Below are positions 1 to 12,536 of a DNA stretch of 64,000 nucleotides, one piece after another. Each line of letters opens with the position of its first letter. The stretch's first letter is position 1. The translations under genes and the position numbers were made by a program. The stretch is from Trebouxia sp. TZW2008. Taxonomy: Eukaryota; Chlorophyta; Trebouxiophyceae; Trebouxiales; Trebouxiaceae. A model generated the notes under the pieces. It saw nothing but the letters and a program-made list of their open reading frames with translations, was not told the DNA's origin and made no database searches. Where the stretch lies: contig BDIU01000416.1 in NCBI GenBank assembly GCA_002118135.1, forward strand, positions 142,881 to 206,880. The letters are read 5' to 3'.

Positions 1-335
1 CCCATCCGAGGCAAGCTCTCCCAACCCTGCTCTATGTTACACTTTTGTCGTTGACACTGTCATCATGGACATCAATGGCTGTGAAAAGGCTGAGCGTGAC
101 GTTATTGCCCATGATATTGTTGGCCTCACCATGCTGCAAAGTGTGTTGAAGTTGGGTACATGAGTCCACACTGCCCAGCTTGAAGTACAATTCGGATGAA
201 AGCAGACATGTGCTGCTGCAACGCAGCAATTGTTGCAGCCGCCAAAAAAGTGACACAAATAAGTAAAGCGTTCCCCTTGTTTGCATCAAACCCAGCTGAA
301 CCTCTGACATGTCCAAACCAGCAGCTCTGCTTATG

Positions 336-850
336 TTGAAGAATCTTGGACAACCTCTCAGAACCCGACAAAGCCAAACCCCAGTTCCTCACTCTGGGAA
401 GGAGCTCCTAGCTCTTTCACTCAAGCTGAGTCACAGCCCATTTACCCCAGCCCATCCCTCTGGGCTGCCCCGCTCTCCCTTTCATGCCAAGTGGCTCTTC
501 TTCTGTTGCAGGGACCTGGACAACTTCTCAAACCCAACCAAGCCAAACCCCAGTGCCTCACTCAAGCTTAGTCACAGTCCACACACCCCAGCACACCCCT
601 CTGGGCTACCCTGCTCCGTTATCCATGCCAAGTGACTATTCTTCTGTTGCAGGGTCCTGGACAACCTCTCAGACCCCCACTAAGCCAAATGCCAGCTCTT
701 CACTCAAACTGACTCACAGCCCATTTACACCAGCCCATCCCTCTGGGCTACCCCGCTCACCCTTCCATGCAGAGCCCATGCGCAGCCTGCCTGTGGACCC
801 TGTCAGCCCTAGCCAAAGCACTCAGCCTGAGAGTGCTGCTGCAGCAGCAG
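336..850 (+). repeat. Three tandem copies of an exon of the Ser/Gln-rich gene
   Basis: Related units begin near 349, 512 and 653, about 166 and 141 bp apart. The second and third carry a TTCTGTTGCAG acceptor; the first has the diverged TTGAAGAAT at that place. All encode a Ser/Thr/Pro-rich stretch with THSPFTPAHPSGLPRSP-like sequence. Only the last continues to a good donor (CAG|GTGAGA at 851) in the phase of the next exon. The middle copy is one base out of register, so it reads in another frame. Confidence 0.7.
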
Positions 851-3800
851 GTGAGATTGATAGTGATGCACATACTGCGCGATAGAACAGCATGCTGCAG
901 GGCAGCAGCAGGTGGAGCGCAAGTCAAGCTCATTTTGAAGGGTTGCATCTTGGCTCAATTGCTGTCACAAGCTTGTTAGAAGTTGAAATTTTGTGAAGAT
1001 GTATTGCACTGTATGTGTTTGCCTGTTGCTGTCCAAGGCCAGCGTTTTGGCCTGTGTGCATCTGCCTGTTCCAATCCCTGTCCTCTGTGTATACTGTGAC
1101 ATGCTCGCATGCGCTGCAGGCTCGAGTCCTGCAGCAACCACTCTAGACACCATCAGAGACAGCAGCAGCACTGCACACACAACATGACAGTATGATTACA
1201 TACTTGATGCGCTGCATACAATGTGACAGACCGTTTTTATCCTTTGTACTCTGTACACACTAAGACAATAAAGCTCTACAGGCTCTGGACCTTCAGGGGA
1301 AGCAGCAGCTCCTGGGAAACCGATGCACTGGACACAGCCAGAAGCTGACTTAGAAGTTACATGCAAGCGCATTCACATGGTCTGTAGCCTGCACGCCGTG
1401 TGACAGCAATGCATGTGCTGCAGGCTCAAGACCTGCAGCTACCACTCTAGACACCATCAGAGAGAGAAGCAGCTCCTGGCAACCAGATGCACTGGTTGCA
1501 GACAGAAGCTGACTCAGACTTTACGTGCCAGCGCATTGATGTCCTCTGTAGCCTGCACGCCATGTGACAGCAATGCATATGCTGCAGGCTCAGGACCTGC
1601 AGCTGCCACTTTAAACACCATCAGAGAGAGCAGCAGCTCCTGGGAACCAGCTGCAATGACTACGGTTGTGCCACAAGTGACTCAGGCAGCAGCTGGCTCA
1701 GAAGCTGAACACAGCCTCAAGGCTGAGTCACTTGATGGTCAGGAACCTGCTGTGGTATCAGTTGATAAAGACGGTGGTCAGCATGTAACTGCACCTGTGG
1801 CACATCCGAAGTTGGGCCTACACCAACATCCAGCTGTGGAGTCAGACAGTGAAGACGGTGGTCGGCATGGTACTGCCGCGCTGGATAGACATAGTCAGGA
1901 ACCTGCTGCGGTCTTAGGCAGACAACAAGAGGCTCAGCATGAGACCGCAGTTACAGCGCAGCACAGAGTAGGGCCTGCAACAAGGGCTGCTCTTGAAAGC
2001 CCTTCCGGGTCAGATGGGTCAGTGGCCAGAAGTGTGGGGTATGAGTCAAACTTTGAAGAATATGACTCAAGTCCTGCCATGTCAGTCAAGTCAGAAGCCA
2101 TTGCAGCAGCTGGCGCTCGGCAGCTTACAGACTCAGTGCATCTAGCGGGTATGTACCACAACTCATCTGCCTGGTGCCAGTGTACATTTGGTGTTTGTCA
2201 CAAGCACACCTGTCCAACCTGACAGGAGCGTGCTGCTATTATAACTGCAAGAAAAGTGGCAATCAACAGAACAACAGGATGTGACTGGTTTGTTCAAATG
2301 GGTATACCTGCAAATTGCAATGTTTGCATTCCCTGCTGCTTGTTTCCACACTGCTCTTTGACACAAATAGCCTCAGAGCCTAGCATTGCTGCATGCTGAC
2401 ACAATTAGGTCCAGGACACTCTGATAAAGTTTGACTGACCATGCCTGCTATGCGTGACAGCCAACTCGCCTCTGCCCAACACTGCTTCAAGCCCGCCCGA
2501 CACCAGACAAGTGCAATACACAGTACTGCAATTTTGTGACAGCAAGAATCAAGTCAAAGTGCTTTGCAGGAACTCCAGACAAGCAGCTGTTCAGCCACCC
2601 ACTGGAACCTGACTCAACAGCCTCAGGAGATGCCCACTCAGCTGCTTACTTGATTTCCTCTGAACCCTCCCCTCAGTCATCCTCTGGCCAGCATGCGCCT
2701 GCAGCAGCATTTGCTGATGGCGCAAGTCCACCCCTGACACATACCAATGCCAGTGGTGAGTCACCACCACTGCAGCCACACCAGTCCCTTCACAGACAGC
2801 AGGAGCAGCATCAGCAGCAGCGACAGCAGCAGCAGCAGGCAGAACAGGATCAGTTAGGCAGTCAACAGTCATCACCACAGCTGCGGCAACCATTGGCTGA
2901 CCTGCGCTTTGTCCAGCCAGCTGGACCCATGCTGCAGAACAGGGGTCAGGTTGAGGGCTGTGCGCAGCAGCAAGGGGGTTTTGCGCCAAGGGTTGAAACC
3001 CTGTTGGACAGCTTTCAGCAGGAAGTGGGCATCGAAAGGAGACTGACTGAGGCCACAGCTGTGCCTGAGCAGGACAGCTCGCCTGAACAGCGGGAGTATG
3101 ACCCACAACGGTACCAATCACGCACAGCAGCACTGCACGCTGTGCATGCCGTGGACGCTGGGCATGCTGTGGGTAGCAGTCAGGCAGCAGCTGCTGCTGA
3201 TGCCCAGCTTCCAAGCAGGTCCAGCCTAGATTCTGTCAGGTCGCCTGATCAGATGCTGAACTGGCCAGCTCAGGCTCCCAGCGCTGAAGCTGTTGAGTCT
3301 GAGGCTCAGGCCCCCTTGACTCAAGGCCTCATGACTCAGGGGCCTGTGACTCAGGCTCGGCTCTTAGACAGCTTGGTGAGTCAGCCTGTGACTCATCATG
3401 CTGACCACCAGCTTCTGGGCAGCTCCCCCAGGCAGGTTGCCATCAGCAAGATCAAGTCCATGAAGCAGGCGAAGGGCATCAGGTCTGAGCAAACCTTTGC
3501 TGTGAACACAAGCATTGAACCCACTCAGGCACAGCATGCCACACAGATAGGCTCTGCTTCACAGGGCATGCTCTCTTCACAGACCGTCAAAGTCTATGCT
3601 GCTCATGGGCCACACTCAGGCTTAGAAAGCGGTCAAATCGCACTGCCCGCAATGTTGACTCCTCAGACTCAGAGTGAAGCAATGCTGGCTGCCTCAACCC
3701 AGAGTCACGCAGTTTGTGCGGATGCTAACAGAAGTCAAGCTGCTGGTGCTGTGCTGTTGCCTCACAGAAGCGTCAGCATGGCAAAGCTACGCACGCACAG

Positions 3801-6800
3801 CCTGACAAAGCACTTGCAGAGCCACCGCCAGAGGTCCTTCACCACTGCTGACACTGCAGCAGACAGCTTACTCCTTCAGGCAGTTGAAAAACAGCAAGGG
3901 CAGGGTCAGGGGCAAGGGCAGGTACAATTGCAAGGGCAGGGTCATGGGGAAGGGCAGGGCCGGGGGCAGGGCCCACTCAGCCTTCAACTAGCCCGTGAGG
4001 CAACATTGACACCTGCCGTGCAGTCTTCAAATGTTTCTGCAGTAGAGTCAGACAAGGTTGATCAGAGGCGCTATGAACAACCCTTGTACTTGTCTGACAT
4101 TGCGCTTGAAGTGCCCCAACAGCACAATTCAGCCCGTGATTCACCCCCAAAGCAGGACCAAGGGCAGCTGCCCCTCATGCGCTCAGCAGAGGGGCTTGTT
4201 GGTGTTACTGACCAGGCTCCGCACACACGCATGACATCTTTAGGGCATCTGCCTAGCAGAGGGAGCAGGTCTGAGGGGTGTAGCCCTGTCAGCTTCCACA
4301 GCAGCTGCGCCACCAGCAGCGTAGGCTCAAGACAAGCTCTCACTCAGAATGCTTCCAATCCCTGTGCTTTGGACTTGCATTCAGGCAGGCCTAGCGTGCA
4401 TAGCAGCAGCAGAGACTTGCAGGAAGAAGAAGTCAGGTCAAGCAGAATTGCACTGTGCATCAGCCCATCAGGTGCAGGTGCCACAGTAAGTCTGGAGCTT
4501 GTGGAATCAGAACATCCAGCTGCCAGCACTGACTCACACCCTGCCCTTGCCTCACACAACGCCTCGTATGCTGAGACATGTCATCAGCAGGCTGGTGTTG
4601 CTGCTGCTGCTGGTGGTGATGTTCAGGCAGGGCCTACTGCATCAGCACAGGTTGTGTCTGCTGACATGGCTGATGCTGGAGTGCTTTCACAGCGTGAGCC
4701 AAAGCCAACTGTGCGGCGTGGTCCTAGCCACAAGGGCAGTTCAGCTCAAAGCCTGCTGTGGAGGCTTGAAGGGGGCCTAAGGGGGTTGTTAGGCAAGGCC
4801 TCAAAGCCACAGACTCTGAGTCAAGAGGTGACTGCCAAAGCACGCCTTGTTGTTGCTGTTGTTGTTGTTGTTGCTGTTGTTGTTTCTCTTGATGTCGAAG
4901 CCCAACAGGCAAGTTCTGGGTGACTGAGCGGAGTATATGCTGCAAACAAAACATACATTGTCAGTGGTGCGAGTTTGCCCAGATTGGCTGCGATGAATTG
5001 GTGTAAACAGTCATGGTCAGCTCATCTAAGGCTGCTCCAAGGCATCAGCTGATCCAAGGCTGGTTGTGCTGAAATGCAGGCCACAGCAGGAGAGGTACAG
5101 TCAGCAGTACATGCACAGCCTGCCCATGATGCTGCAGCCTCACAGCACAGCACTGCTCACCCTTCAGCCAACCCCATTGCTAACCTCTCTGCACCCGCCC
5201 AACTCCCCCACCACCCAACCACCCACACGCCCTCATCAACGCCTCATTCTGAGTCACAAAGTGCTGTCCACCTCCAACAGGCTGCTGCTCCTGACCAACA
5301 CACATTGGCATCTGGTATGGACCCTAGCAGCCAAAGACAGGCTGTGGTGTCAGTACAATCAGCTGGTCCAAGTGGTGCTGACGGTGCCAGTCAGTATGCC
5401 TTCCATCAACACGCTAATGAAAGGCAGCATGCTGCCCATCAGACTGATAGAGAAAGGCAGGCTGCTGCCCATCAGATTGATGGAGAAAGGCAGCCTGCTG
5501 CCCATGAGTCTGCCAATCAAGGGCAGGCTGCTGCCCATCAGTCTGATAGTGAAAGGCAGTCTGCTGCCCATCAATGCGCCAGTGAAGGGCAGGCTGCTGC
5601 CCATCAAAGCTCTGCTGCTGCCCATCAGAAAGCCCCTGACCATCAGCAGCCTGCTGACCCTCAGCACATCATTGGCAACGGCAGTGCCAGTCATCGCAGT
5701 GCTGCTCACAACCAGGCATCTGACAAAGGTAAGGCCTGTGCTGCAGCTGTGTTGGCAGAAATGTGGCATGTCACAGGACGTGAACATGGCTGGATACAGT
5801 AAAGTCTCTTTATACCGACTGCTTGGGCACCAAAAATCTTGTCATTATATTGAGTTGTCCTTACTCACAGGGACCACTACTCGCAGGGACCACTACTCAC
5901 AGAGCAGAATGCAGTGACTGATTGCTAATGGTGTTGTCCTTGCATCAACTTAGTCCTTACAAAAAATGTTTAATGTAGCAGCCAATGCTCCACATTGCAT
6001 GATGTCTGGGTCATGGCTGTGTGCAAGCTTTGCTCAAGACGTGAATTTTTCTCTAACACTTTTCAAGAGTAGGAATCAAGCAGAAAATGCATTTGTAGCT
6101 TGTTCATGTTCATGTTGACAGCAGCAGCAGTATCGGCATTGGCTGCAAATGGCCATCCTGTGAGCAGCAGCCAGTCTGATCCTGCTTAGCCCATCCTCTG
6201 AGCAACTCCCCCATGTCATCATGCAGGCCGGCAAGTGCCAAGGGCTAAGCAGTATGCGCTGGCCAGGCTGAAAACAATCAACAGCACCCGCCAGCTGACC
6301 TCCTTGTCAACCACCCGCCTGCATGGCACAAGGTATGCTGCAGATAGACCAACCCAATGTTTCTGTCAGCTACATGCATCAGGCATCAGCTTCACGCAGC
6401 AATTTAACATGCATAGCTGCATGAAATACTGGCTGGCGTACCTTGCATACTCTGGATGACTGTGCACAAGCACATCGCCTATCATGCAGGTACACAGTTC
6501 AACAGGTGCAAGAGCCAATCTGCATCACTGTTCAGTAGGCTTGAATGTCTGGTTGGTGACATGTTCTGGATTTCACACTTGCAGGACAGCTACTGACAAG
6601 GATCTGCATAGTTGGTCTGACCAATTCTCGCCTAGATCTCCATTCCAGCCTTCTTCCAGCTCACGTGGATCCTCAATGCTGGCCTTCACCAACCCTGCCT
6701 TTCAGCACACGTTCGTAAGCCGCATCCCCAAGCCAACCCCCCTACACCCTCCTAGAGACCCCCACCCACCCTCCAAGGACACTCTGCAAGAGCTGCCCAG

Positions 6801-9800
6801 CACCAGTCAACTGCAGCCTGCTTTGCATGCTGGTCATCTGCCGCCAGGGCTGCTGCAAACAGCCCCTGGGGTGGAAGCTACACAGGCCACAGCTGCGGCG
6901 ATGATGCTACAGCAAAGTGCTGCTGGGCAGTCCACACCACAACAGCCGCATGGTCCTGTCCACCACCTCTTTCATCAACCAGGCCATGAGGTCTTGTCTG
7001 TGGTGTCATGGGAAGATGAGTCATGCAGTCAGCAGCAGGGCATTGCTGCACCTAGCCCTAGGGCAGCTGATGCACGGGGGACAAACAGGGGTGAAGCTGA
7101 TGAGGGGGTTTGGGTTCATGCTGGGGAGTCAGTGGGGGATCAAGCAGGCTTTGGAGAGCTTTGTCGCAGGCTGGCTGCTGCCATAGAGGTGTGTCTCCTG
7201 CTGCGTATTCATGTAGACTGGCAGACTGGCTGCTGCAATGGTGTTTTGTCTTGTGACGCAAAAGACAGAGGGCTGAGCCCTTGCAGGTCAAGTTTCTGCG
7301 GATTGTTGCTTTGAAAGCAGCAATCCCGGCCTGCCTGTTTAGACAGAGGGTCCCGTTATGACGCCTGACGGCATAGACTATTCTTTTCTTTGCATTACTG
7401 ACACTTACTCTGGCTGCCAAATAGAGGAGATGCTGACCTTTGAGACATCCAACAGTTGGACAATGAACTGCAAGTGGGTATTGAGTGGTGGGTAGTGGGC
7501 GCTGTCAGCGTGCAGCCATCACTAGCTAGCACACACATCTAGCCTCTCTGACCTTGCACAGTCAGGCAATGTATGCAGCTGAGCAAGTGAGCTGTCTTAC
7601 AGGGAGCTCGCATCAGGCATCGCCTGCGGCGGCCAGCCTGCAGGAGCCTTTGTAGTGAGATTCTGGACATGCACCACCTGCAAAGTGCTCTTGGGCCAGG
7701 GCAGGGCGCAACTGATGCAGCCCTGCAGCGGCAACTCAAGCAGCACCTGAGAGTGCGCAGGTCAGTACACGAGCTGCCAAGATGCCATTCTCAGCAAGTC
7801 ATATTTTGCAGTGAAGCACGCAAAAGCCTGATCTGCATCAAGCCTCTCATAGATGCTTTGTAACTTATGTTGCACTGTGCAGCCAACACTGGAGTTGCTG
7901 CTCGCAACAGTGTTTGAGAACCATAGAATGCATCACCAAAATTTGCAGCCTGAGCAGCACATGGAGCACCTGTCACACGCAATGCCACTGCCTGTGCATC
8001 ACAATTGTTCTGCACATGCACTCATTGTTTACACTACACTTCGTTGGCCTATGCAGAATCCAGCTGGCTGAACTGCTAGCTTCTGCCCTTCCAGTCCCAG
8101 ATGCCCTGCCCATCAGCAAGCCCATCCTGCCATCTCAGGGCCCCCCTTCCCACCCTGCAGTTGAGCCCTCAGCCAGCTCTGACTCAGCCCTAGATCATCA
8201 GCACCAGTCATCAGCTGCAGTGAGCACTTGTGCAGCAACTGCCTCAGCAGGAGCCGCTGCTGCTAATGCTCAGAAAGTGAGTGCTGGTGAGGAGGCTTCA
8301 ACAGGTGGGATTGAGGGCAGGGGTGAGGGCAATGCCAAGGGCATTTCTGAGCTCAAGCCAGAGGGCAGAGCTGAGGGCAGTCCTGGCCTCAGGGCTGAGG
8401 GCAGTGGCAAGGGCAGTCCTGGTGTCAGGGCTGAGGCCATCGACAAGGGCAGCTCTGGACTGAAGAGGGAGGGCAGGGCTGAGGGCAGCGGCAAGGGCGG
8501 TGCTGGGCATGCTCAGGGAGCGTCTTTGAAGGGTGTTGCACCCAGCGCCTATACCACTCTGCAAGCAGTATGTTCCCTGAACAAATTACCCTCTATTATT
8601 GCATACAAGCAACTGCCATAGTGCTGACTGCCTTGCAGCATCATCATCATCATCAAGCATCACAAGTTCCAGAAGCACTGATGAAGGTTGACAGTTGATG
8701 TCTCAAGCATGCAGTACTGTCATACAACAAGTTTTTGGCTTGCTTGACACAGCAGAATGACAGTGTGAAAAGCTTGCCATTGTCAGGTGCCAAAAAAAAA
8801 CCCTGAGAACAAAAAAAACAGATGGCATTTTGCGCAGGCTCAAAAGGAGCTGCAAGAGGTGAAGCAGCAGCTAAGTGCCAGCCTGCAATTTAGTCCCAGA
8901 GGGGTTAGAGCGCACACCCCCCTCAGAGCCCCCAGAGGTCATCCACATGCAGGCTTAACCCATACTCAGGGTTTAACAACTCCTGCCCCTCTAAGTAATA
9001 GCAGAGATCACTATGCTCCAGGCAGTGCACCTGAGAGCAGGGCAGAAGATGAGGGCTCTTCTGAGAAACGGCCATTCCTAAGGAGGCGCTCCAGGCAGAT
9101 CCCTGTCAGCCAAAGGTGATGCAACATTTTCAAAGATGGCAATAGCTGAATTCAGTGGCAAATGTCCTATTTGCTGCACTGTGCAATATTGTGTACGGTG
9201 CAAGACATTCAGCACTTGTCTAGCTGCTTTCTGGTCTTGGTAGCACTGTCCCTGTTCATGTAGTTGTTACTGTGCAGCAGTTGAGGGACTGTAGCTTTCT
9301 AATGAAAGCTTGCCAAACCTACCTGGCTCAGATCTTAGTCTGTATGCAACATATCTGACAGCTCAATTTGTACTGAGCAATGCTGCAAGCATGCAGTCAC
9401 GCAGCCTGCTGATCAGCAATCCTTTTGGCGCGTATTGACACCAAGCAGTGCTGGACCCAGAGATGCGTCAATCGCCAGATCTGCAGCTGATCATTGGAAT
9501 CATCATGACCAAAGCCTGCTGAGCCCTTGCTCTTGTTTTCACACTAACTCACATTCCTGCAAAGACTCTATCTTGTCTTTGCAGGCTGAATTGGAGTGCT
9601 GTCAATCCAAGGACGCAATGTCGCTTGGACTCCTCCTACATTCCTGTCAGAAAGAGTCACCATCAGCAGCTTCCTGCTACTGCTCAGTCGCTCAGTGTTG
9701 GAAGTGAATGCGCGTTGCATAAGTCCACATGCAATATTCATAGGACTCAAGCGTTGTTGTGCAGGCTGAATTGGAGTGCTGTCAAGCCAAGAACGCAATG

Positions 9801-10551
9801 TCGCTTGGAGTCCTCCTACATTCCTGTCAGAAAGAGTCACCACCAAAAGCTTCCCTCCTCTGACCAGGAAGCCAGTCAGGAAGCTGCTGGGGCTAGTCCT
9901 AGGGGCACGAGCAGAAAAACCCAGCCCAGGTGAGCCCTTTTGTCAGCCTGTTTGCTATAACCACAAGGCCGTTGTAAAAAAGAGCAACAACTCTACAGAT
10001 GCTTTACATGATACGATCGCAGCGCCTGCCTCTGTCTATCAAGCACGCTGAGTCGACACCAAGTTGGACTACTGCTTGCATGTCTACAACAGGATCAACT
10101 GCAGCATGTGGTGGATGGATGCATGCAGCGATCCAAAATGCTCAAGCTGACACAGGAGAATGTAATAATTTGCTTGTGTCATGCTCTGGAAGCAGATTGC
10201 CCAAACTTGCACTGACGCACAAATTTCAGGAGGCGGCCCAAGATGAGCTGTTCTGAAGCAATAGCAATTGCTGTTTGCAGGAAAGCGTGGGGCAGCAATC
10301 AGCCTGACCCAAGATCGCGCGCAGGCCCTCAAGCAAGTCCCAGTCACTTTCAGCCCAATGCTACTTATCAGTCGCCATACGCAGCCAGTCCCAGTGTGTC
10401 AAGCACTTTGAGAAGTCGAAAGGGCCAAAATACAGAATCCGAGCAAGAGCAAGGGAGGCCAGATTCTGGAGCAGCTCCTGGTCCCTTAGACGATATTCTT
10501 GGACAGGTCACTGACCTATTGTCTCAGGTCAATGACATTCTCGGTAGATAG
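653..10551 (+). CDS. Large Ser/Gln/Ala-rich low-complexity protein, unknown function, 5' end unresolved
   Basis: I do not recognise this gene. Eleven exons join with agreeing phases: 653-850, 1588-2148, 2570-4908, 5080-5728, 6227-6332, 6585-7188, 7603-7760, 8057-8567, 8787-9115, 9765-9929 and 10281-10551 (stop). This gives at least 1,962 residues; the first exon shown opens in phase 1, so the start lies further left. The intron after 4908 appears to be GC-AG (CAG|GCAAGT, phase 0). Visible content: a polyGln/Ser/Ala exon (2570-4908) with Gly-Gln repeats, a valine run from a GTT repeat near its end, an 11-residue repeat (5400-5640), a basic segment (6227-6332), likely coiled coils (7603-7760 and 8787-8880), a Gly/Glu/Ser repeat (8290-8520) and a C-terminal heptad-like tail ending DILGR. 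No catalytic motif or membrane segment is seen. It looks like a long disordered scaffold or regulator. Three of its exons have extra tandem copies. Confidence 0.65.
1110..1665 (+). repeat. Tandem copies of the exon beginning GSGPAAATLNTIRE
   Basis: Acceptor-plus-exon starts (GCTGCAG followed by GCTC) lie at 1120, 1424 and 1588, and a further partial copy without the acceptor lies near 1285. The copies include the intron sequence upstream (for example CTGTAGCCTGCACGCC). All three acceptors are phase 1, matching the donor at 851. Copies at 1120 and 1424 reach stop codons within about 25 codons; only the 1588 copy stays open to 2148. Confidence 0.7.
5400..5640 (+). repeat. 33 bp in-frame coding repeat (11-residue unit, consensus ERQAAAHQSD)
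   Basis: Within the exon 5080-5728, about six imperfect 33-base units encode ERQHAAHQTDR, ERQAAAHQIDG, ERQPAAHESAN, QGQAAAHQSDS, ERQSAAHQCAS and EGQAAAHQSS. The unit length is a multiple of three and the frame is kept throughout, so selection on coding is likely. Confidence 0.85.
5795..5960 (+). mobile_element. Pogo-like MITE copy 1 (right end unclear)
   Basis: Begins TACAGTAAAGTCTCTTTATA and continues with CCGACTGCTTGGGCACC and repeated GTCCTTAC/ACTCACAGGGACCACT segments. It matches the copies at 34365-34537 and 49688-49865. It lies in the intron after 5728. The right terminal inverted repeat is not recognisable here, so the element is eroded. Confidence 0.65.
7262..7395 (+). repeat. Dispersed ~130 bp repeat, copy 1
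   Basis: Contains GGGCTGAGCCCTTGCAGGTC, an imperfect palindrome TTGCTTTGAAAGCAGCAATC, then TTTAGACAGAGG, GACGCC and TTCTTTTCTTTGC. A clear relative lies at 42400-42535 and a partial one at 11350-11450. It has no ORF and resembles a short non-autonomous element; its class is undetermined. Located in an intron of the Ser/Gln-rich gene. Confidence 0.7.
8277..8567 (+). repeat. Gly/Glu/Lys/Ser coding repeat flanked by two in-phase donors
   Basis: Degenerate repeats of the type AEGSGKGSPGVRAEG. A strong donor (AAA|GTGAGT at 8277) precedes the repeat and a weaker one (GCA|GTATGT at 8568) follows it. Both are phase 0 and both match the next acceptor at 8787, so the repeat segment could be included or skipped without changing the frame. 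Confidence 0.55.
9581..9929 (+). repeat. Exon pair duplicated exactly 180 bp apart (9585 and 9765)
   Basis: Two near-identical acceptor-plus-exon segments start at 9585 and 9765; both follow TGCAG and open in phase 2, matching the donor after 9115. Both encode LNWSAV(N/K)PRTQCRL then SSYIPVRKSHH. The second ends at AG|GTGAGC (9930) in phase 2, matching the last exon at 10281. The first lacks an obvious in-phase donor (a weak one at 9687 would fit). Confidence 0.75.
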
Positions 10552-11349
10552 TGCAGCGGGGAAGTAGAAAGTGCAAGCAGTGATTTCGCAGGACTAGTTA
10601 TGCCAAGCAATGACTTTGTGTGTTTGTGCAGATTGTCAGTCCTGACATTGTAGTCAGTCACAGTGACGGCGTTCAATCAGAGCTCTGTCTAAAACTGCTG
10701 CCAAGTCACAGGCATCTGATGCTCATCTTTCAGGGTTTTCATTGGTTTTGATGGGCAGCTTGTACCGGTGACCTTCAGTATTTGTGTTGTCTTGCTCTCA
10801 CGAAAAAGGCTTCAACTCGCAACATTTCAATGGTTTACATTGCAAAATAAATGTCAAGTTCAAAGACAGACAAATGGCAAATTCGAGCTCTGTGCAGACA
10901 CTGTCTGCGATATCTGCTGAATCTGACATCATTGCAACATGAGTGCTTTCTGATTGGCAACCGCCTGGAATCCAGCAGCAAATCTGTAAAAACAAAAAAC
11001 AAGTCTGAGCCTTTTGACGTCACAAAGGGAGCAGCTGTGAATATAAGCAGCCTGAGATCATTACCATCAGGCAATCTAGCGCTGCTTTCAGAGCGGTCAC
11101 CAGCAAGAAGTCAAGCAATGGGTTGTCATTTCTAGCTGTATAGGTATTACAAAGGGAAGGACTCATGCAAATCGCAGTGGCTCCTTGAAACCTTTCAATA
11201 TCAGACACATGCATTTTGCCCAAGTAATGCATATGAGGCTTCAATCAGCTGTAGCCATGACCTCCGGCACCCTCAGCATCATCCATCATCTTCTCAGCTT
11301 TCTTTTGACGTTCAGCACCTGCACACCACAGGTCAATTTGAGATAAATG

Positions 11350-11450
11350 AATGCTGTGACATGAGGTGGGCCGAGCTGTCTTTACAAATAGAGGCTCCTG
11401 TTATGACGCCTAATGCTGTAGAGTTTTCTCATTTCTTTTGATTTCATCGG
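11350..11450 (+). repeat. Dispersed repeat, partial copy 2
   Basis: Shares ATAGAGGCTCCTGTTATGACGCCTAAT and the T-rich end with the copies at 7262 and 42400. The palindromic left half is missing or diverged. Confidence 0.55.
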
Positions 11451-12155
11451 GTGACAAAGTTGTCGCAAATGACGCTGCTGTGGTCAAGTTAGCTGCATTA
11501 GGTACTTGTCGCAGACATTCATGCCATGTGTGGGGACATGACGATGTGAAATGAGTGCGAACGCCAGATGTGCATAGGCATGCTTTGAGAAACAAGCTCA
11601 TGAGCAAGGTAGCAGATTGCACCTCCTTGCTTGCTAGCCTCCCCTTCTCGCGTTTGTTTCACAGAAGATTGCACTGCTGGGTCTCTGTCACCAATATTGG
11701 CATCAGGGGAATGGTCAGTTGACTGCTCTGCAGGACTCTGGCCCTTCTGTTGAGGTGGATGGGTCTCTGTAACAACAGCAACAGCATGTCAATTGCATTC
11801 TCATGCTGGTGTTAAGTCGAAGCTGCTCTGTAAAAGTGCTGTTCATTTGACGCTGACTCTTGTTCGAACACTGTGGGATGCAGACCTTTCTCTTCAACTT
11901 TGCTTGGCTCAGACCCTGCTGACCGCTGCTCAGCGGCTTGCACTGTGTGCAAGTGGTTGACCTGTCGATGATTTGCAATCAGGCGGCGAGCGCCCATTGA
12001 GGCGGCACATGGCGCTCGAAACGGAGTAGCAAACGGGGTAGCGAGTCTGCATGCGACATGCATGCCTTGCAAGTGAGTCACGCGAGCTTGCATCAGACTC
12101 TCAACCAGAAACAAGATTTCAATGCAAGAGCGGAGAGGCACACAGAGGCAGCTAA

Positions 12156-12536
12156 TCAGGGCTTCAGCAAGGTGCGACTTCTGACGTTCGTGCTCGCCAC
12201 ACACTCACAAGCAAAGATTGACATTTCACGTGATGACAAAGTGCTCAGCAGGCGAAGCATGACCTCTGTAGCAGAATGCTGGGCAAAGGAGTGTCTGCAG
12301 GTATTTGCCAATGCCGAAGTCAATGCACACGAATACGGCCGTAGCAATTTGTTACAAAGTCGATGGTATCTGTGGCTGTAGCAGAGTGCTTCGGGCCTGC
12401 ACGGTTTCTCGCGCGTTGACCCGTGCACCCAGGTGTCAGACGCTGCATTTAACATGGCAAAATGCTCACGCGCTTCTTTTGTACATGCTGCAGCACTGCT
12501 CATCTTCCCATCATGATGGCTGATTTCAAACTTCAC
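12156..12536 (-). CDS. Hypothetical ORF, 126 residues, doubtful
   Basis: An open frame starting MKFEISHHDGKMSS and ending RTLLKP. It shows no domain, signal or repeats. In a genome whose real genes are heavily spliced, an isolated 126-codon frame may be chance. Alternatively part of it (about 12209-12294) is an exon, since that segment follows CTGCAG and ends at a GTGAGT donor. Confidence 0.2.
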   Translation of the reverse strand: MKFEISHHDGKMSSAAACTKEAREHFAMLNAASDTWVHGSTREKPCRPEALCYSHRYHRLCNKLLRPYSCALTSALANTCRHSFAQHSATEVMLRLLSTLSSREMSIFACECVASTNVRSRTLLKP

